This document shows, piece by piece, positions 8,824 through 18,695 of a stretch of DNA of 64,000 nt (positions are counted from its first letter, which is position 1; each line of letters opens with the position of its first letter). A program made the translations under genes and the position numbers. Under the pieces are notes generated by a model. That model saw only the letters and a program-made list of their open reading frames with translations. It did not search any database and was not told the origin of the DNA. This DNA is from Halapricum sp. CBA1109 (GTDB lineage: Archaea; Halobacteriota; Halobacteria; Halobacteriales; Haloarculaceae), in NCBI RefSeq assembly GCF_009741825.1, contig NZ_WPCA01000002.1, positions 1 through 64,000 on the forward strand, in the 5' to 3' direction.

Positions 8824-9851
8824 CGGTCGCGGCGGCCCATCGTCGAGGTGAGGATCTTCTTCGGCGCGTTGACGAAGGCTTCGAGGATGCCCGACTGCTC
8901 GACGTCGTCGTCCTCACGGAGCGACGAGCGGACCCGCTGGCTGATCAACTCGACCGAGGCCGCCAGCAGGAAGATCAGGATGATACAGGCCATCATATTG
9001 GTGTAGTTGAACGTCTGGCGCTGGATGTACAGCTCGAGCCCCAGACCGCCGGCCCCGATGATCCCGAGGCCGACCGCCGCGCGGACGTTGTGTTCGAGGT
9101 CGAAAGCGATCCACGCGATGAACTGCCGGAACACCTGACTCAACATCCCGAAGGAGACGATCTGTGTGCGGCTCGCGCCGGTCGAACGGATGCCCTCGAT
9201 GGGGCCGTCCTCTATCTCCTCGAGTTCGTCGGTGAACAGCCGACCCAGATACCCGGTGGTGTCGACCATAATCGCCAGCGCACCGGTGAAGGGCGTGACG
9301 CCCGCCAGCGGGATCAGGATGAGGAACCACACCAGCCCCGGGATGGCGCGGATGAGGCTCATCGTCCCGCGAAAGAGGAAGTTGAACGGGTAGGGGACGA
9401 CCCGTTCGCTGGACATCACGCCGAAGAAAAGCGCCAGCGGGAGGCCCAGCACCGTCCCGGCGAAGGCGACGGCCAGCGTGACGAACATCGCGCCCCAGAC
9501 GATCTGTCCGCCCTCGATAGTCAGGATCAGGTTCTCCGCGATCATGAAGTCGAGGTACGCGCCGAGGTCGACGAACGGGATGCCGAAGTACGTCGTCGGC
9601 GGGAAGTACTCCAGCAGCGCATCGTAGAACTGGCCGAGTTGCCCGACCAACTCCGCGAGGTTGAACTCGATGACCAGCAGGCTGGCGTAAAACAGCGCGT
9701 AGGTGGCGACGATGCCGGCCAGCGTCCAGAGCCGCCGCCGGGTCTTCCGGCGTTTCATATCCTGCAGCTTCTGTTCGGCGTCGGAGTCGCCGATCTCGCC
9801 GTAGCCGAAGTACGTCGCTATCGAGTTATCGTCGGACGACGGCGCGCTCAT
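8820..9851 (-). CDS. phnE: phosphonate ABC transporter permease PhnE
   Basis: 343 residues with an N-terminal cytoplasmic stretch, one early membrane segment near residue 40 and a BPD-type permease core. The EAA-like coupling loop is [22 protein letters not shown], followed by the PhnE-typical [18 protein letters not shown]. It overlaps phnC upstream and the acyltransferase downstream by 4 bases each, so the genes are translationally coupled. It forms the membrane channel for phosphonate import with PhnC and PhnD. Confidence 0.92.
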   Translation of the reverse strand: MSAPSSDDNSIATYFGYGEIGDSDAEQKLQDMKRRKTRRRLWTLAGIVATYALFYASLLVIEFNLAELVGQLGQFYDALLEYFPPTTYFGIPFVDLGAYLDFMIAENLILTIEGGQIVWGAMFVTLAVAFAGTVLGLPLALFFGVMSSERVVPYPFNFLFRGTMSLIRAIPGLVWFLILIPLAGVTPFTGALAIMVDTTGYLGRLFTDELEEIEDGPIEGIRSTGASRTQIVSFGMLSQVFRQFIAWIAFDLEHNVRAAVGLGIIGAGGLGLELYIQRQTFNYTNMMACIILIFLLAASVELISQRVRSSLREDDDVEQSGILEAFVNAPKKILTSTMGRRDR

Positions 9852-10675
9852 GCTTCGATCTCCTGCGGGACGGTCTCCGGCGGCGCGGTGTCGTCCGGGT
9901 CGTCCCCGTCGCCGTGTAGTATCTCCTCGACCGTCTCCTCCTGATCGGCGAGGCCGACGGTCTCGACGCTGCCGTAGAGGTCGTCGATCAGTTCCGGTGT
10001 GAGTTCCTCGCGCCGGACGTCGAACAGTTTCTCGCCGTCGCGGAGGCCGATGAACCGGTCGCCGAAGTACGCGGCGATGTTCACCTGATGGAGGCTCACC
10101 AAGGCGGTCACGTCGTGTTCGCCGGCGGCCTTCCGGAGGTAGCCCATCACCGTCTCGGCGCTCGAGGGGTCGAGGCTTGCGACCGGTTCGTCCGCGAGCA
10201 ACAGCCGCGGGTCCTGCACGAGAGCGCGAGCGATGCCGACCCGTTGCTGTTGGCCGCCGGACATCTGGGAGACGCGCTGGTGGCTCTCATCCAGCAACCC
10301 GACGGTCTCTAAGGCCTCGAGCGCCCGGAGTTTGTCCTCGCGGGACTGCCACTGGAGCATACTCTTGAGCATCGAGACGCGGTCGAGCGAGCCGGTGAGC
10401 GCGTTGAGATACGCCGAGACGCCGTCGACGAGGTTGTGCTGCTGGAAGATCATCCCCACGTCCGTCTGGGAGCCGCGGACCTCCTCGCCGTCGAGGGCGA
10501 TGTACCCCGAGGTGGGTTCGGTCAGCCCGTTGATACACCGGAGCAGCGTCGACTTGCCGGCGCCGGACTCGCCGAGCAACACCGCGAACTCGTCCTCTAT
10601 CTCGAAGGACACGTCCTCCAGCGCCGTCACGTCGCCGTACTGTTTCGAGAGGTTCTCTATTTTGAGTGTACTCAT
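9848..10675 (-). CDS. phnC: phosphonate ABC transporter ATPase PhnC
   Basis: 275 residues. Walker A is GESGAGKST near residue 35, the Q loop is FQQHNLVD, the ABC signature is [16 protein letters not shown], Walker B is [11 protein letters not shown] and the switch His lies in SLHQVNIA. The helical region [12 protein letters not shown] (here [12 protein letters not shown]) is characteristic of PhnC. An acidic tail after residue 240 is a halophilic extension. It lies 27 bases after phnD and overlaps phnE. Confidence 0.93.
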   Translation of the reverse strand: MSTLKIENLSKQYGDVTALEDVSFEIEDEFAVLLGESGAGKSTLLRCINGLTEPTSGYIALDGEEVRGSQTDVGMIFQQHNLVDGVSAYLNALTGSLDRVSMLKSMLQWQSREDKLRALEALETVGLLDESHQRVSQMSGGQQQRVGIARALVQDPRLLLADEPVASLDPSSAETVMGYLRKAAGEHDVTALVSLHQVNIAAYFGDRFIGLRDGEKLFDVRREELTPELIDDLYGSVETVGLADQEETVEEILHGDGDDPDDTAPPETVPQEIEA

Positions 10676-10702
10676 TGGAATTCCATCTCAGAACGTGGTC
10701 TG

Positions 10703-11725
10703 TTACGCCGCGGGGTCGATGCCGACGGCGTTCATCCGCTCGATGACTGGCTGGTAATCGTCGATAGAGGTGTCGTTCAACGTGGTGAACGGGAGTTCCT
10801 CCTCGTTGTAGTCGTCCGGATAGTGCTCCTCTATCTTGTCTTTCGTCGAGTTCCGGAGCACTTCGCCGGCCTCCGTCTTGATGTCGGATTCCCAGCTCTT
10901 GCGGGCGTACATCGGCTGTTTCGGGATCGGGAACGACCACCAGACCGCCTTGAACTGCGGCGTCTCGGTCCCCATCGTCTCGATGAACGAATCCTGTTCC
11001 TGAACGCGGTCCGGCAGGTCGTGGTCCTCCGGGAGGTGAGGAAGGCCGTTCCCGCTCCAGGTCGTCGCGCCGTCTGCCTTGCCCTGGCTGACCCGCTGGA
11101 GCGCCTGATCGTGGTCGGTCCAGCTACCGTCGAAGTCGACCGGGTCGCCCTTCGGCGCGTCGCCGATGTCGAGTCCGGCCTCTTGGAGGGCGTACAGCGC
11201 GAAGATCGAACCGCTGGTCGAGAGCCGGTCGGCGAACGCCCACGTCTTGCCCTCGACGTCCTCGGGGCCGCCGATGGTCGACTCCGGCGGCACGACCATC
11301 ATCGAAAAGTAGAACGCCGACCCCCCGGTGACGGTCGTGCCGTAGATATCCATCATATCCGGCTTCGAGAGCACCGTCACGTCGTCCATTCCGATCTCGG
11401 CCTGTTCGCTCTCCATAGCCGGACGGATCGCCGAGTAGTCCGTCGGGACCGTCATCTCGAACTCCGCGCCGTCGACCTCGGCGTTGAGGAGATTCTGGAC
11501 GGGCTTGTAGCGTCGCCGGGCGTCACTGGGTGTCCCGGGCGTGAGCAGCATCGTGACGGTCTCCGCGCCGGAGGAACTGCCGCCGCCGAGCACACCGCCA
11601 CACCCCGCGATTCCCATCGTCGCGGCCGTCGCGGCGCTCCCGGCGAGCAACCGCCGGCGACTGATCGAGGAACTGTCGTTTGCTGCCGGTACCCCCTCGC
11701 TCCTGCTCGTGTCGTCGGACATCAT
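10703..11725 (-). CDS. phnD: phosphonate-binding lipoprotein PhnD
   Basis: 340 residues with a twin-arginine lipoprotein signal ([24 protein letters not shown], residues 18-43; lipobox IAGC). The mature protein is a type 2 periplasmic-binding fold with the PhnD-like [20 protein letters not shown] and a helix-rich C terminus. It is the first gene of the leftward phnD-C-E-acyltransferase operon and divergent from phnG. It captures phosphonate at the cell surface, anchored to the membrane by a lipidated cysteine. Confidence 0.92.
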   Translation of the reverse strand: MMSDDTSRSEGVPAANDSSSISRRRLLAGSAATAATMGIAGCGGVLGGGSSSGAETVTMLLTPGTPSDARRRYKPVQNLLNAEVDGAEFEMTVPTDYSAIRPAMESEQAEIGMDDVTVLSKPDMMDIYGTTVTGGSAFYFSMMVVPPESTIGGPEDVEGKTWAFADRLSTSGSIFALYALQEAGLDIGDAPKGDPVDFDGSWTDHDQALQRVSQGKADGATTWSGNGLPHLPEDHDLPDRVQEQDSFIETMGTETPQFKAVWWSFPIPKQPMYARKSWESDIKTEAGEVLRNSTKDKIEEHYPDDYNEEELPFTTLNDTSIDDYQPVIERMNAVGIDPAA

Positions 11726-11947
11726 CTCTGTTCTTGCAAACGGGTCGAATAACGGTTGGCTGGGTAGAGTCCACAGCGTCCCTGTCGCACGCGCTCGATA
11801 GCGGCCGGAGTACTCGGCTACCGAGCGGCGTCCGTACTCGTCCGGACGCTCGATGCCGGGAGGGGGAACGAACCACTACGTCCGGGAGAGACCAGAGAGT
11901 ACCGAGCGAATTCTTATGCGGTAGTTGGGGTGTGTTTCCCCCGAGTG
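11726..11947. promoter_or_regulatory. shared divergent control region of the two phn operons
   Basis: The 222 bases separate phnD (leftward) from phnG (rightward), so import and lyase genes are fired from one region. On the plus strand an AT-rich GAATTCTTATGC stretch at about 11908-11919 lies 30-40 bases before the phnG ATG and could be its TATA element. I see no long palindrome, so no operator is assigned. Confidence 0.5.
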
Positions 11948-12391
11948 ATGGTTGATCCACACGACAGATCGGACCGGTTCGAGCTGATTGCCGCCTGCGA
12001 GGCGGCGACGCTCGCCCGGTTCGCCAACGAGGTACTCGAGGACGACCCGCCGCTGTCGGTCCGTCAGGAACCGCGGCCGCAGTTGCTGATGCAACGCGTC
12101 GAGGAACCGGTCGAACGGCGGCCGTTCAACCTCGGCGAGGTGCTGGTCACGCCCGCGGAGGTCGAACTGGCCGGCGAGCGCGGGTTCGCAATGGTCCCCG
12201 GCAAGGCCGAACGGGCCGCGCTCTCGGGCGCTATCGTCGACGCGGCGGTGGCCGGCGGTCACGAGCGGACACCCGCTATCGTCGACGCCCTCGAGGACAC
12301 AGCGACCCGCCAGCGCGAACGGCGCCGACAGTCGTGGGCCGAGAGCAAACACACCGCCGTCGAGTTCGAGACGATGGAGGACCAACAGTGA
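11948..12391 (+). CDS. phnG: C-P lyase subunit PhnG
   Basis: 147 residues. The PhnG pattern is visible: ELIAACEAATLARFANEV, then PFNLGEVLVTPAEVEL and GFAMVPGKAERAALSGAIVDAA. The start at 11948 is preferred over an in-frame upstream codon because MVDPHDRSDRFELIA aligns with the usual N terminus. PhnG forms the core C-P lyase complex with PhnH, PhnI and PhnJ and, with PhnI and PhnH-PhnL, helps form ribose triphosphate phosphonate. Its TGA overlaps the GTG of phnH. Confidence 0.92.
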   Translation: MVDPHDRSDRFELIAACEAATLARFANEVLEDDPPLSVRQEPRPQLLMQRVEEPVERRPFNLGEVLVTPAEVELAGERGFAMVPGKAERAALSGAIVDAAVAGGHERTPAIVDALEDTATRQRERRRQSWAESKHTAVEFETMEDQQ

Positions 12392-12933
12392 GGGCGCTCG
12401 GCATCGACCCGGTCCACGAGACGCGGCGGACCTTCGACGGCCTCCTCTCGGCGATGAGCCGACCGGGGACAGTGCAGGCGGTGCCCGCGCCCGCCGACCA
12501 CGCCGTCGTCGCCACCTTCGTCGACCACGAGGTGACGATAGCGACCGACGACGATTCGCTCCGGGACGCCCTCTCGGGGCAGGGCCGCCTCGAAGCGGCC
12601 GCCGCCGAGAACGCCGATATCGTCCACGTCCGGGACCACTCCCGCGTGGACGTGCGAGCCTGCAAGCGCGGGTCGCTTGTCGAACCCAGCGAGGGCGCGA
12701 CCGTCGTCTACCGCGTCGCGTCCGTCGCCGCCGGGTCCGGTGAAGGGACGACGGTGACGCTCTCGGGTCCCGGCGTCGACGGCACCGCGACGCTGTCGGT
12801 GTCCCTTCCCGAATCGGCACTGGCGGCGCTGGCCCAAGCCCAGTCCGACTACCCCCGGGGCGTCGACGCTATCTTCGCGGCCGAAAACCGGGTCGCTGCC
12901 GTCCCGCGGTCGGTGACGATGGAGGTGGCCTGA
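12388..12933 (+). CDS. phnH: C-P lyase subunit PhnH
   Basis: 181 residues starting at a GTG whose last two bases lie in the phnG stop codon. Family features are the N-terminal HETRRTFDGLLSAMSRPG, the central GTTVTLSGPGVDG and the late YPRGVDAIFAAENRVAAVPRSV. PhnH is a pyridoxal-transferase-like fold without PLP that packs against PhnG and PhnI in the lyase core. The gene abuts phnI with no gap. Confidence 0.92.
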   Translation: MRALGIDPVHETRRTFDGLLSAMSRPGTVQAVPAPADHAVVATFVDHEVTIATDDDSLRDALSGQGRLEAAAAENADIVHVRDHSRVDVRACKRGSLVEPSEGATVVYRVASVAAGSGEGTTVTLSGPGVDGTATLSVSLPESALAALAQAQSDYPRGVDAIFAAENRVAAVPRSVTMEVA

Positions 12934-14072
12934 ATGGGGTACGTCGCCGTCGCCGCCGGCGAGGAGATAATCCAGCGGGCGGCCGACCTCTTCGAGAAAC
13001 AGCGTCTCGCCGGCGACAGCGAGGACGTGAGCGTCGACCAACTGGACGAGCAACTCGGACGGCTCACCGCTCAGGCGATGAGCGAGGGCGGCCTCTACGC
13101 CCCGCGACTGGCCGCGCTGGCGGTCAAACAGGCCCAAGGCGACACCGTCGAGGCCGCCTTCCTGTTGCGGGCCTACCGCTCGACGCTGGAGCGGTACGAC
13201 GAGACGCCCGCGGTCGACCCGGGCGAGATGATCGCCTCCCGGCGGGTGTCCCCGGCGTTCAAGGACGTGCCCGGTGGGCAGATTCTCGGCGCGACGAAAG
13301 ACTACACCCAGCGGCTGCTTGATTTCGACCTCGAAGCGGGCGAGCAGACCGACCCGACCGAGGCGTGGGACCTTGCGACGAGGGTGACCCCGAGCGACTC
13401 ACGAACGTCACGGAACTCCTCCGGTCGGAGGGATTGCTCCACGAACCGGACGAACCCGACGTCGAGGAACCGACGGACACCACCCGGGAGTCGGTGACGC
13501 ATCCGCCCGACCGGGACGCGGTGCTCCAGGAACTCGCCCGCGGCGAGACGGGCGCAGTGACCGCGCTGGGCTACTCCGCGCTCCGGGGGTACGGGCAGGT
13601 CCACCCGACGCTGGCGGAGGTTCGGGTCGGCCGCCTCCCCGTGCGCATCGAGCATCCCTACACCGACGAGGAGGTGACGGTCACCCACGCCGACGTGACC
13701 GAGTCCGAAGCCGTCGTCCCCGTCTACGAGAAGCGGGCGGACCCGCAGTTCGCGTTCGGCTACGGCCTGACGTTCGGCCGCAACGAGCGCAAGGCAATCG
13801 GGATGACAATCCTCGACGCCTCGATCCAACTGGACAGCGACGACGAACCGGCCGAGAACGCCGAGTTCGTCCTCGATACTATCGACGGGATGGACGCCTT
13901 CGGCTTCATCGAACACCTCAAACTCCCCCACTACGTCACGTTCCAGTCCATTCTGGACCGAATCCGGTCGATCCGCGAACGGAAGGGCGTGGGCGAAGCG
14001 GGAGCGGTCGATTCGGGCGGCGACGACGCCGCCGAACAGCCACCGGTCGCGGAGGCGAGCAACGATGACTGA
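12934..14072 (+). CDS. phnI: C-P lyase nucleosidase subunit PhnI (one frameshift)
   Basis: The N-terminal half reads to about 13380 with PhnI features (VSVDQLDEQLGRLTAQAMSEGG, SPAFKDVPGGQILGATKDYTQRLLDF). The rest continues in another frame with RGYGQVHPTLAEVRVG, GYGLTFGRNERKAIGM and EHLKLPHYVTFQS. Joining them at about 13378-13383 (lost base) gives about 379 residues, the usual PhnI length. PhnI catalyses the displacement of adenine from ATP by phosphonate with PhnG, PhnH and PhnL. Because both flanking genes are intact and coupled, a base-calling error is more likely than decay. The 3' end overlaps phnJ by 8 bases. Confidence 0.88.
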
Positions 14073-15156
14073 ACACACCACTACCGAGTCACGGGACGAA
14101 TCGACAGGCGGCGGGACGGCGGTGCCGACAGACTCCGTCGACGCCGCGCTCTCGGCGGTCGAGACCGAGGGGTTGTCGGGGTACAACTACGCCTACCTCG
14201 ACGAACACACCAAACGGGAGGTCCGACGGTCGATGCTGAAGGCCGTCGCCATCCCCGGCCACCAAGTGCCGTACGCCTCGCGGCCGATGCCGCTGGCCCG
14301 GGGGTGGGGAACCGGCGGCATCCAGGCGTCGCTGTCGCTTCTGGGACCCGAGGACACGCTCAAGGTGATCGACCAAGGCGCGGACGAGAGCGTCAACGCC
14401 GCCAACATCCGGCGACTCGCGGCAAACACCGCCGAGGTGTCGACGACGGCCGACACGACCGAGGCGGACCTGATCCAGAGCCGCCACCGCATCCCCGAGG
14501 AGGTGCTGACCGACGACCAACGCCTCGTGTTGCAGGTTCCGATCACCGACGCCCTGCGGAAGGTCGACCCCTCGGACGCCGCGAACCGGCGGCGACACGC
14601 CCACGAGAACTACGGGAAGATGTGGGTCCACCTCTACGAGAACGTCGTCGAGTACGGCGAGATAAACATCGCCTCGCGGTACCCGACGATGGTCGCGGGC
14701 CGGTACCTGATGGACCCCTCGCCCATCCCGCGGTGGGACGTGCCGAAACTCGACGACGCCGACCACCTGACGATTCTGGCGGCGGGCCGGGAGGCCCGCA
14801 TCTACGCCGTGCCGCCGCATACGGCCGTCGAGCCGTTGGCCTTCGAGGACCGGGCGTTCACCGTCGAGCGCTTCGCCGAGCAGGAGTGTCACGCCTGCGG
14901 CTCGACCGACACCTATCTCGTGGAGGTCTCGGAGGAGCCCGGGTCGGCTGCGGGCGGAGCGGGTGGGGAGGGGAACGGCGGTGCGGACGACGACGCTGAC
15001 GGCTTCGAGACGCGCTACGCCTGCAACGATTCGAGCTTCTGTGCAAAACGCCGCGGGGACCCTGACCTGCTCAAAGACCACCATCTCGACCGCTCCGGGG
15101 TCGACTGGGGCCCGGCGACACCGGACGCCGACGGGAACGGGGGTGGTGAGGCGTGA
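14065..15156 (+). CDS. phnJ: C-P lyase radical SAM subunit PhnJ
   Basis: 363 residues. PhnJ cleaves the carbon-phosphorus bond of ribose-1-phosphonate 5-phosphate with a 4Fe-4S cluster and S-adenosylmethionine. Core blocks are YAYLDEHTKREVRRSMLKA, PYASRPMPLARGWGTGG and MDPSPIPRWDVPKLD. The cysteines are Cys275 and Cys278 (ECHACGS) and Cys320 and Cys326 (ACNDSSFC), giving C-x2-C-x41-C-x5-C. The known E. coli spacing is C-x2-C-x21-C-x5-C, so about 20 extra Gly/Asp-rich residues sit between the second and third cluster ligands. Start and stop overlap phnI and phnK. Confidence 0.94.
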   Translation: MTEHTTTESRDESTGGGTAVPTDSVDAALSAVETEGLSGYNYAYLDEHTKREVRRSMLKAVAIPGHQVPYASRPMPLARGWGTGGIQASLSLLGPEDTLKVIDQGADESVNAANIRRLAANTAEVSTTADTTEADLIQSRHRIPEEVLTDDQRLVLQVPITDALRKVDPSDAANRRRHAHENYGKMWVHLYENVVEYGEINIASRYPTMVAGRYLMDPSPIPRWDVPKLDDADHLTILAAGREARIYAVPPHTAVEPLAFEDRAFTVERFAEQECHACGSTDTYLVEVSEEPGSAAGGAGGEGNGGADDDADGFETRYACNDSSFCAKRRGDPDLLKDHHLDRSGVDWGPATPDADGNGGGEA

Positions 15157-15983
15157 CCCTGTTGGAGGCGTCGGGCGTCGAGACGCTGTACGGGCCGGGG
15201 TGTCCGGACTGCCGCGACGCGACCGGCGACCGCGCCGGGACCAACCAGTGTCCCCACTGCGGGACCGTCGTCGCCTGCGCCGAGGCCGACCTCGACGTCG
15301 AGGGAGGCGAAGTGCTTGGCATCGTCGGCGAGTCGGGGTCGGGCAAGTCAAGCCTCGCCGAGGCGCTGGCGCTGGAACGCGACCCGGAGGCGACCGTCGG
15401 CGGCGAGGTGTCCTACGCCGGCCACGACGGGAACCTGCTGGACGTGGACTACCAGACCCGCCACGACCTGCGGACGGGCGACATCTCTCTGGTCCACCAG
15501 CACGTCCGGGACGGCCTCGACTTGGAGTTCACCGGCGGCGGCAACGTCGCCGAGAAGCTCCTCTCGGCCGGGTGGCGCTCTTACGAGGACGTGCGAGCGC
15601 GCGTCCGGGAGTTGTTCGAGGAGACGGAGATACCGGTCGCCCGGATGGACGACCCCACGCGGACGTACTCGGGCGGGATGCAGCGCCGCGTCCAGATCGC
15701 CCGTGCGCTGGCGACCGACCCCGACCTGGTCGTCCTCGACGAACCGACGACGGGACTGGACGTCAGCGTCCAGGCCCGAGTGCTCGACACCTTCCGGCGC
15801 GTCCAACGCGAGGAGGGCGTCGCGGCAATCGTCGTCTCACACGACCTCGGTGTCGTCCGCTTGCTGGCCGACCGGACGCTGGTGATGCGCCACGGCCGCA
15901 TCGTCGAGTCCGGACTCACGGATCGCGTGATGGAGGACCCCCACCACGAGTACACCCAGACCCTCATCAACTCAGTACTATGA
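15153..15983 (+). CDS. phnK: C-P lyase ATPase PhnK with N-terminal CxxC pairs
   Basis: 276 residues, GTG start inside the phnJ stop. Walker A GESGSGKSS lies near residue 58, the signature is YSGGMQRRVQIARAL, Walker B is LVVLDEPTTGLD, and the family end PHHEYTQTLINSVL is present. Before the ATPase core, CPDCRDATGDRAGTNQCPHCG at residues 12-32 gives two CxxC pairs that look like a zinc ribbon. PhnK docks on the PhnGHIJ core and drives its conformational cycle with ATP. The zinc-like insert is not present in E. coli PhnK as I recall it. Confidence 0.92.
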   Translation: MTLLEASGVETLYGPGCPDCRDATGDRAGTNQCPHCGTVVACAEADLDVEGGEVLGIVGESGSGKSSLAEALALERDPEATVGGEVSYAGHDGNLLDVDYQTRHDLRTGDISLVHQHVRDGLDLEFTGGGNVAEKLLSAGWRSYEDVRARVRELFEETEIPVARMDDPTRTYSGGMQRRVQIARALATDPDLVVLDEPTTGLDVSVQARVLDTFRRVQREEGVAAIVVSHDLGVVRLLADRTLVMRHGRIVESGLTDRVMEDPHHEYTQTLINSVL

Positions 15984-16720
15984 CAGCCCTATCAGTCGAA
16001 GGCTTAGAGAAGACCTTCGACGTGCACGTGCTCGACGACACGCAAGTCGTCGGGCTAGACGGCGTATCGTTCGACGTCCGCGAGGGGGAGTTCCTCGCGG
16101 TCGTCGGGGAGTCCGGCAGCGGCAAGTCCTCGCTGTTGAAGTGTCTCTACCGGACGTACGATCCGACCGCCGGGAGCGTCCGCTACTACGGTGCCGAGGA
16201 CGAAGAGACGGTCGACTTAGCCTCCTGTGGCGACCGCACCGTGATGGGTCTCCGCGGGGACGCCATCGGCTACACCTCCCAGTTCCTCGACGAGATACCG
16301 CGGGTCCCCGCCGTCGACGTGGTGGCCCGACCGCTGGTCGAACAGGGGACGCCGACGGAGGCGGCCCGGGACCGCGCCCGTGAGTTGCTCGACGCCCTCT
16401 CGGTCCCCGAGGCGTTGTGGGACGCCTACCCCGCGACGTTCTCCGGCGGCGAGCGCCAGCGTGTCAACCTCGCGCAGGCGCTGGCTCCGGACCCGGACCT
16501 GCTGTTGCTGGACGAACCGACCAGCGCGCTGGACCCGGAGACGCGACGGGACGCTATCGACCTGCTGGAGACGTCCCTCGGGGACGGGACCACCGTCGTC
16601 GGCGTCTTCCACGATACGGACGTGGTCGCGGCCGTCGCCGACCGGGTGGTCGTGCTGGACGATGGCGCTCTGGAGGCGGTCCTGCCGGTCGAGGCGTTCG
16701 ACGGCGAGGTGGGCCGATGA
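15980..16720 (+). CDS. phnL: C-P lyase ATPase PhnL
   Basis: 246 residues from the ATG at 15980, overlapping the phnK stop by 4 bases. Walker A is GESGSGKSS, the signature FSGGERQRVNLAQAL, Walker B LLLLDEPTSALD, with the PhnL-type IGYTSQFLDEIPRVPAVDVV. PhnL pairs with PhnK as a heterodimeric ABC module on the lyase core and supports the PhnI reaction. It overlaps phnM by 4 bases. Confidence 0.92.
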   Translation: MTALSVEGLEKTFDVHVLDDTQVVGLDGVSFDVREGEFLAVVGESGSGKSSLLKCLYRTYDPTAGSVRYYGAEDEETVDLASCGDRTVMGLRGDAIGYTSQFLDEIPRVPAVDVVARPLVEQGTPTEAARDRARELLDALSVPEALWDAYPATFSGGERQRVNLAQALAPDPDLLLLDEPTSALDPETRRDAIDLLETSLGDGTTVVGVFHDTDVVAAVADRVVVLDDGALEAVLPVEAFDGEVGR

Positions 16721-17889
16721 GTTCGACCGCACAGGCCGCCGAGCGTTCCGTCGCGGTCGTCGGCGGGCGACTCGTCACGCCCGAGGCAGTGATAGAGGGC
16801 GGCGTCCGCATCGAGGGCGACCGCATCGTCTCGGTCGGCGACGTGGACGCCGGCGCGGACACTGTGATAGACGCCGAGGGCCGTCTCGTCCTGCCCGGAC
16901 TGATCGACCTCCACGGAGACGACATCGAGGGCCACCTCCACCCGCGCTCGGGCGCCCGGATGGACATTCCCCTCGCGCTGGCCTCGGCCGACCGCGCGAA
17001 CGTCGCCGCGGGCATCACCACGAAGTTCCACGCCATCTCTTTCGAACTGGACGAGGAGGCCGACCGCTCGCCGGAACTGGCGGCGACGCTGACCGACGCC
17101 ATCTCGGAAGCGACTGACCTGCTGGCCGACCACCGCCTGCACGCCCGGTGTGAGGTCACACAGACGCGGTGTGTCGAGGCCGTCCTCGACGTACTCGACA
17201 ACGGCGACGCCGACTTGGTGTCCGTGATGAGTCACGTCCCCGGCAAGGGCCAGTTCCGGGACGTCGAGGCCTTCCGGGAGTACTACGAGAGCGCCGACGA
17301 GCACACCGCCGAGGAGGCCGACGAGATAATCGACGAGCGCACCGACATCCCGATGGCGACGATACGCGACCGGATCGACCGGGTCGTCGACAGGGCACAC
17401 GCCGCCGGTGCGGTGACGGCCTCTCACGACGACGAGAACCCCGCGGAGGTCCGGCGACTCGCGGAGTCGGGCGTCGATATCACCGAGTATCCCATCACGC
17501 TTGAGACCGCACAAGCGGCGGCCGAGTCCGGGATGACGACGGCGATGGGCGCGCCGAACCTCGTCCGCGGCGGGAGCCAGTGGGGCAACCTCGCCACCGC
17601 CGAGGGAATCGACGCCGGCGTCGTCGATACGCTGGTCGCAGACTACCACCCGCCGTCGCTTTTGGCGTCGGTGTTCGTCGACACCGGCGAGTCCCTCCCC
17701 GAACGGGTCGCACGGGTCAGCGCGAACCCCGCCGACGCCGCGGGCGTTCCCGACCGGGGTCGGATCGAGGAGGACAAACGGGCGGACCTGATCGTCGTCG
17801 ACCGGGAGCCGGCACCGACGGTCACGAGCGCGCTGGTCGCCGGGCGGCCGGTGTACCGCGCCGACGCCACCGCGGGGGGCCGGCGATGA
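16717..17889 (+). CDS. phnM: PhnM amidohydrolase (ribose triphosphonate diphosphohydrolase)
   Basis: 390 residues. The amidohydrolase metal site is visible as GLIDLHGDDIEGHLHPRSG near residues 65-83, with later SHDDENP and the motif FHAISFE. PhnM removes pyrophosphate from the 5-triphosphate intermediate, giving ribose-1-phosphonate 5-phosphate for PhnJ. The start overlaps phnL and the end overlaps the next gene, each by 4 bases. Length matches the family. Confidence 0.93.
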   Translation: MSSTAQAAERSVAVVGGRLVTPEAVIEGGVRIEGDRIVSVGDVDAGADTVIDAEGRLVLPGLIDLHGDDIEGHLHPRSGARMDIPLALASADRANVAAGITTKFHAISFELDEEADRSPELAATLTDAISEATDLLADHRLHARCEVTQTRCVEAVLDVLDNGDADLVSVMSHVPGKGQFRDVEAFREYYESADEHTAEEADEIIDERTDIPMATIRDRIDRVVDRAHAAGAVTASHDDENPAEVRRLAESGVDITEYPITLETAQAAAESGMTTAMGAPNLVRGGSQWGNLATAEGIDAGVVDTLVADYHPPSLLASVFVDTGESLPERVARVSANPADAAGVPDRGRIEEDKRADLIVVDREPAPTVTSALVAGRPVYRADATAGGRR

Positions 17890-18695
17890 CGGACCACCGC
17901 ATCGGCGCGGCGATGGACGTCCGGTTCGGGACGAGCGTCGCGGAGTTCATGGAGTACGTCACGGCCATCGGGCTGGACCACGTCGAGTTCAAGCGGGAGT
18001 ATCTGGCCGGCCATCCCGACACGCCAGACCCCGAGCGCGTTCGGGAACTGGCCGACGACTACGGCGTCAGCGTCACCTACCACGCCCCGTTCCGGGACTG
18101 GAACGTCGGGAGCTACGACGAGACGGTCCGGCGGGACTCGGTCGAACGCGTCAAACAGACGTTAGACGATGCGGCCGCCGCAGGCGCCACGAGCGTCGTC
18201 GTCCACGGCGGGTCGGTCCCGAAGCGGTACCCCGAGTGGGTACGGGAGCAGGCCCGCGAGAACGCGCGCCGGTCGCTCGCCGAGTGCGCCGAGTACGCCC
18301 AGATGGTCGGCGTCTCGCTGTGTCTGGAGAACCAACCGATAGACGAGCGCAAACGGCGCTACACGACGACGCCGGCGGACTTGGCCGCGATGGTCGACTC
18401 CGTCGACGTGCCGCCACAGTACCTCAGCGTCACGCTGGACGTGGGCCACGCGAAGGCCAACGGCCACGACTGGCGGACGTTCGTCGAGCAGTTCGGCCAC
18501 CGCATCCGCGTCTGTCACCTCCACGACAACGACGGCACCGCCGACCAGCACCGGCCCTTACCCGACTACGAGTCCGTCGTCGATGCCGTGCCGGCGAACT
18601 ACTTCGTCTTCGAGATGAAGTCGGTCGCGGACGTGGCCCGGTGTGTCGGTGCCGACCACGCGCCGCCCGAGACGGAGGTGCCGGCCGATGACTGA
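17886..18695 (+). CDS. TIM-barrel isomerase/endonuclease-IV-like enzyme in the phn operon
   Basis: 269 residues of the xylose isomerase-like AP-endonuclease 2 fold: ITYHAP-type strand VSVTYHAPFRDWNVG, then SVVVHGGS, SLCLENQP, SVTLDVGHAKANG and RVCHLHDNDG, supplying His, Glu, Asp and His metal ligands. It overlaps phnM and the following HAD gene by 4-8 bases, so it belongs to the operon. Standard operons here have phnN and phnP; this enzyme may process the cyclic ribose phosphate made by PhnJ. Fold is clear, reaction is inferred. Confidence 0.85.
   Translation: MTDHRIGAAMDVRFGTSVAEFMEYVTAIGLDHVEFKREYLAGHPDTPDPERVRELADDYGVSVTYHAPFRDWNVGSYDETVRRDSVERVKQTLDDAAAAGATSVVVHGGSVPKRYPEWVREQARENARRSLAECAEYAQMVGVSLCLENQPIDERKRRYTTTPADLAAMVDSVDVPPQYLSVTLDVGHAKANGHDWRTFVEQFGHRIRVCHLHDNDGTADQHRPLPDYESVVDAVPANYFVFEMKSVADVARCVGADHAPPETEVPADD

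Noticed and set aside
12259-13137. 292-residue minus-strand reading across phnG-phnI
   Set aside because: Overlaps three well supported phn genes and has only low-complexity Arg/Gly/Val content.
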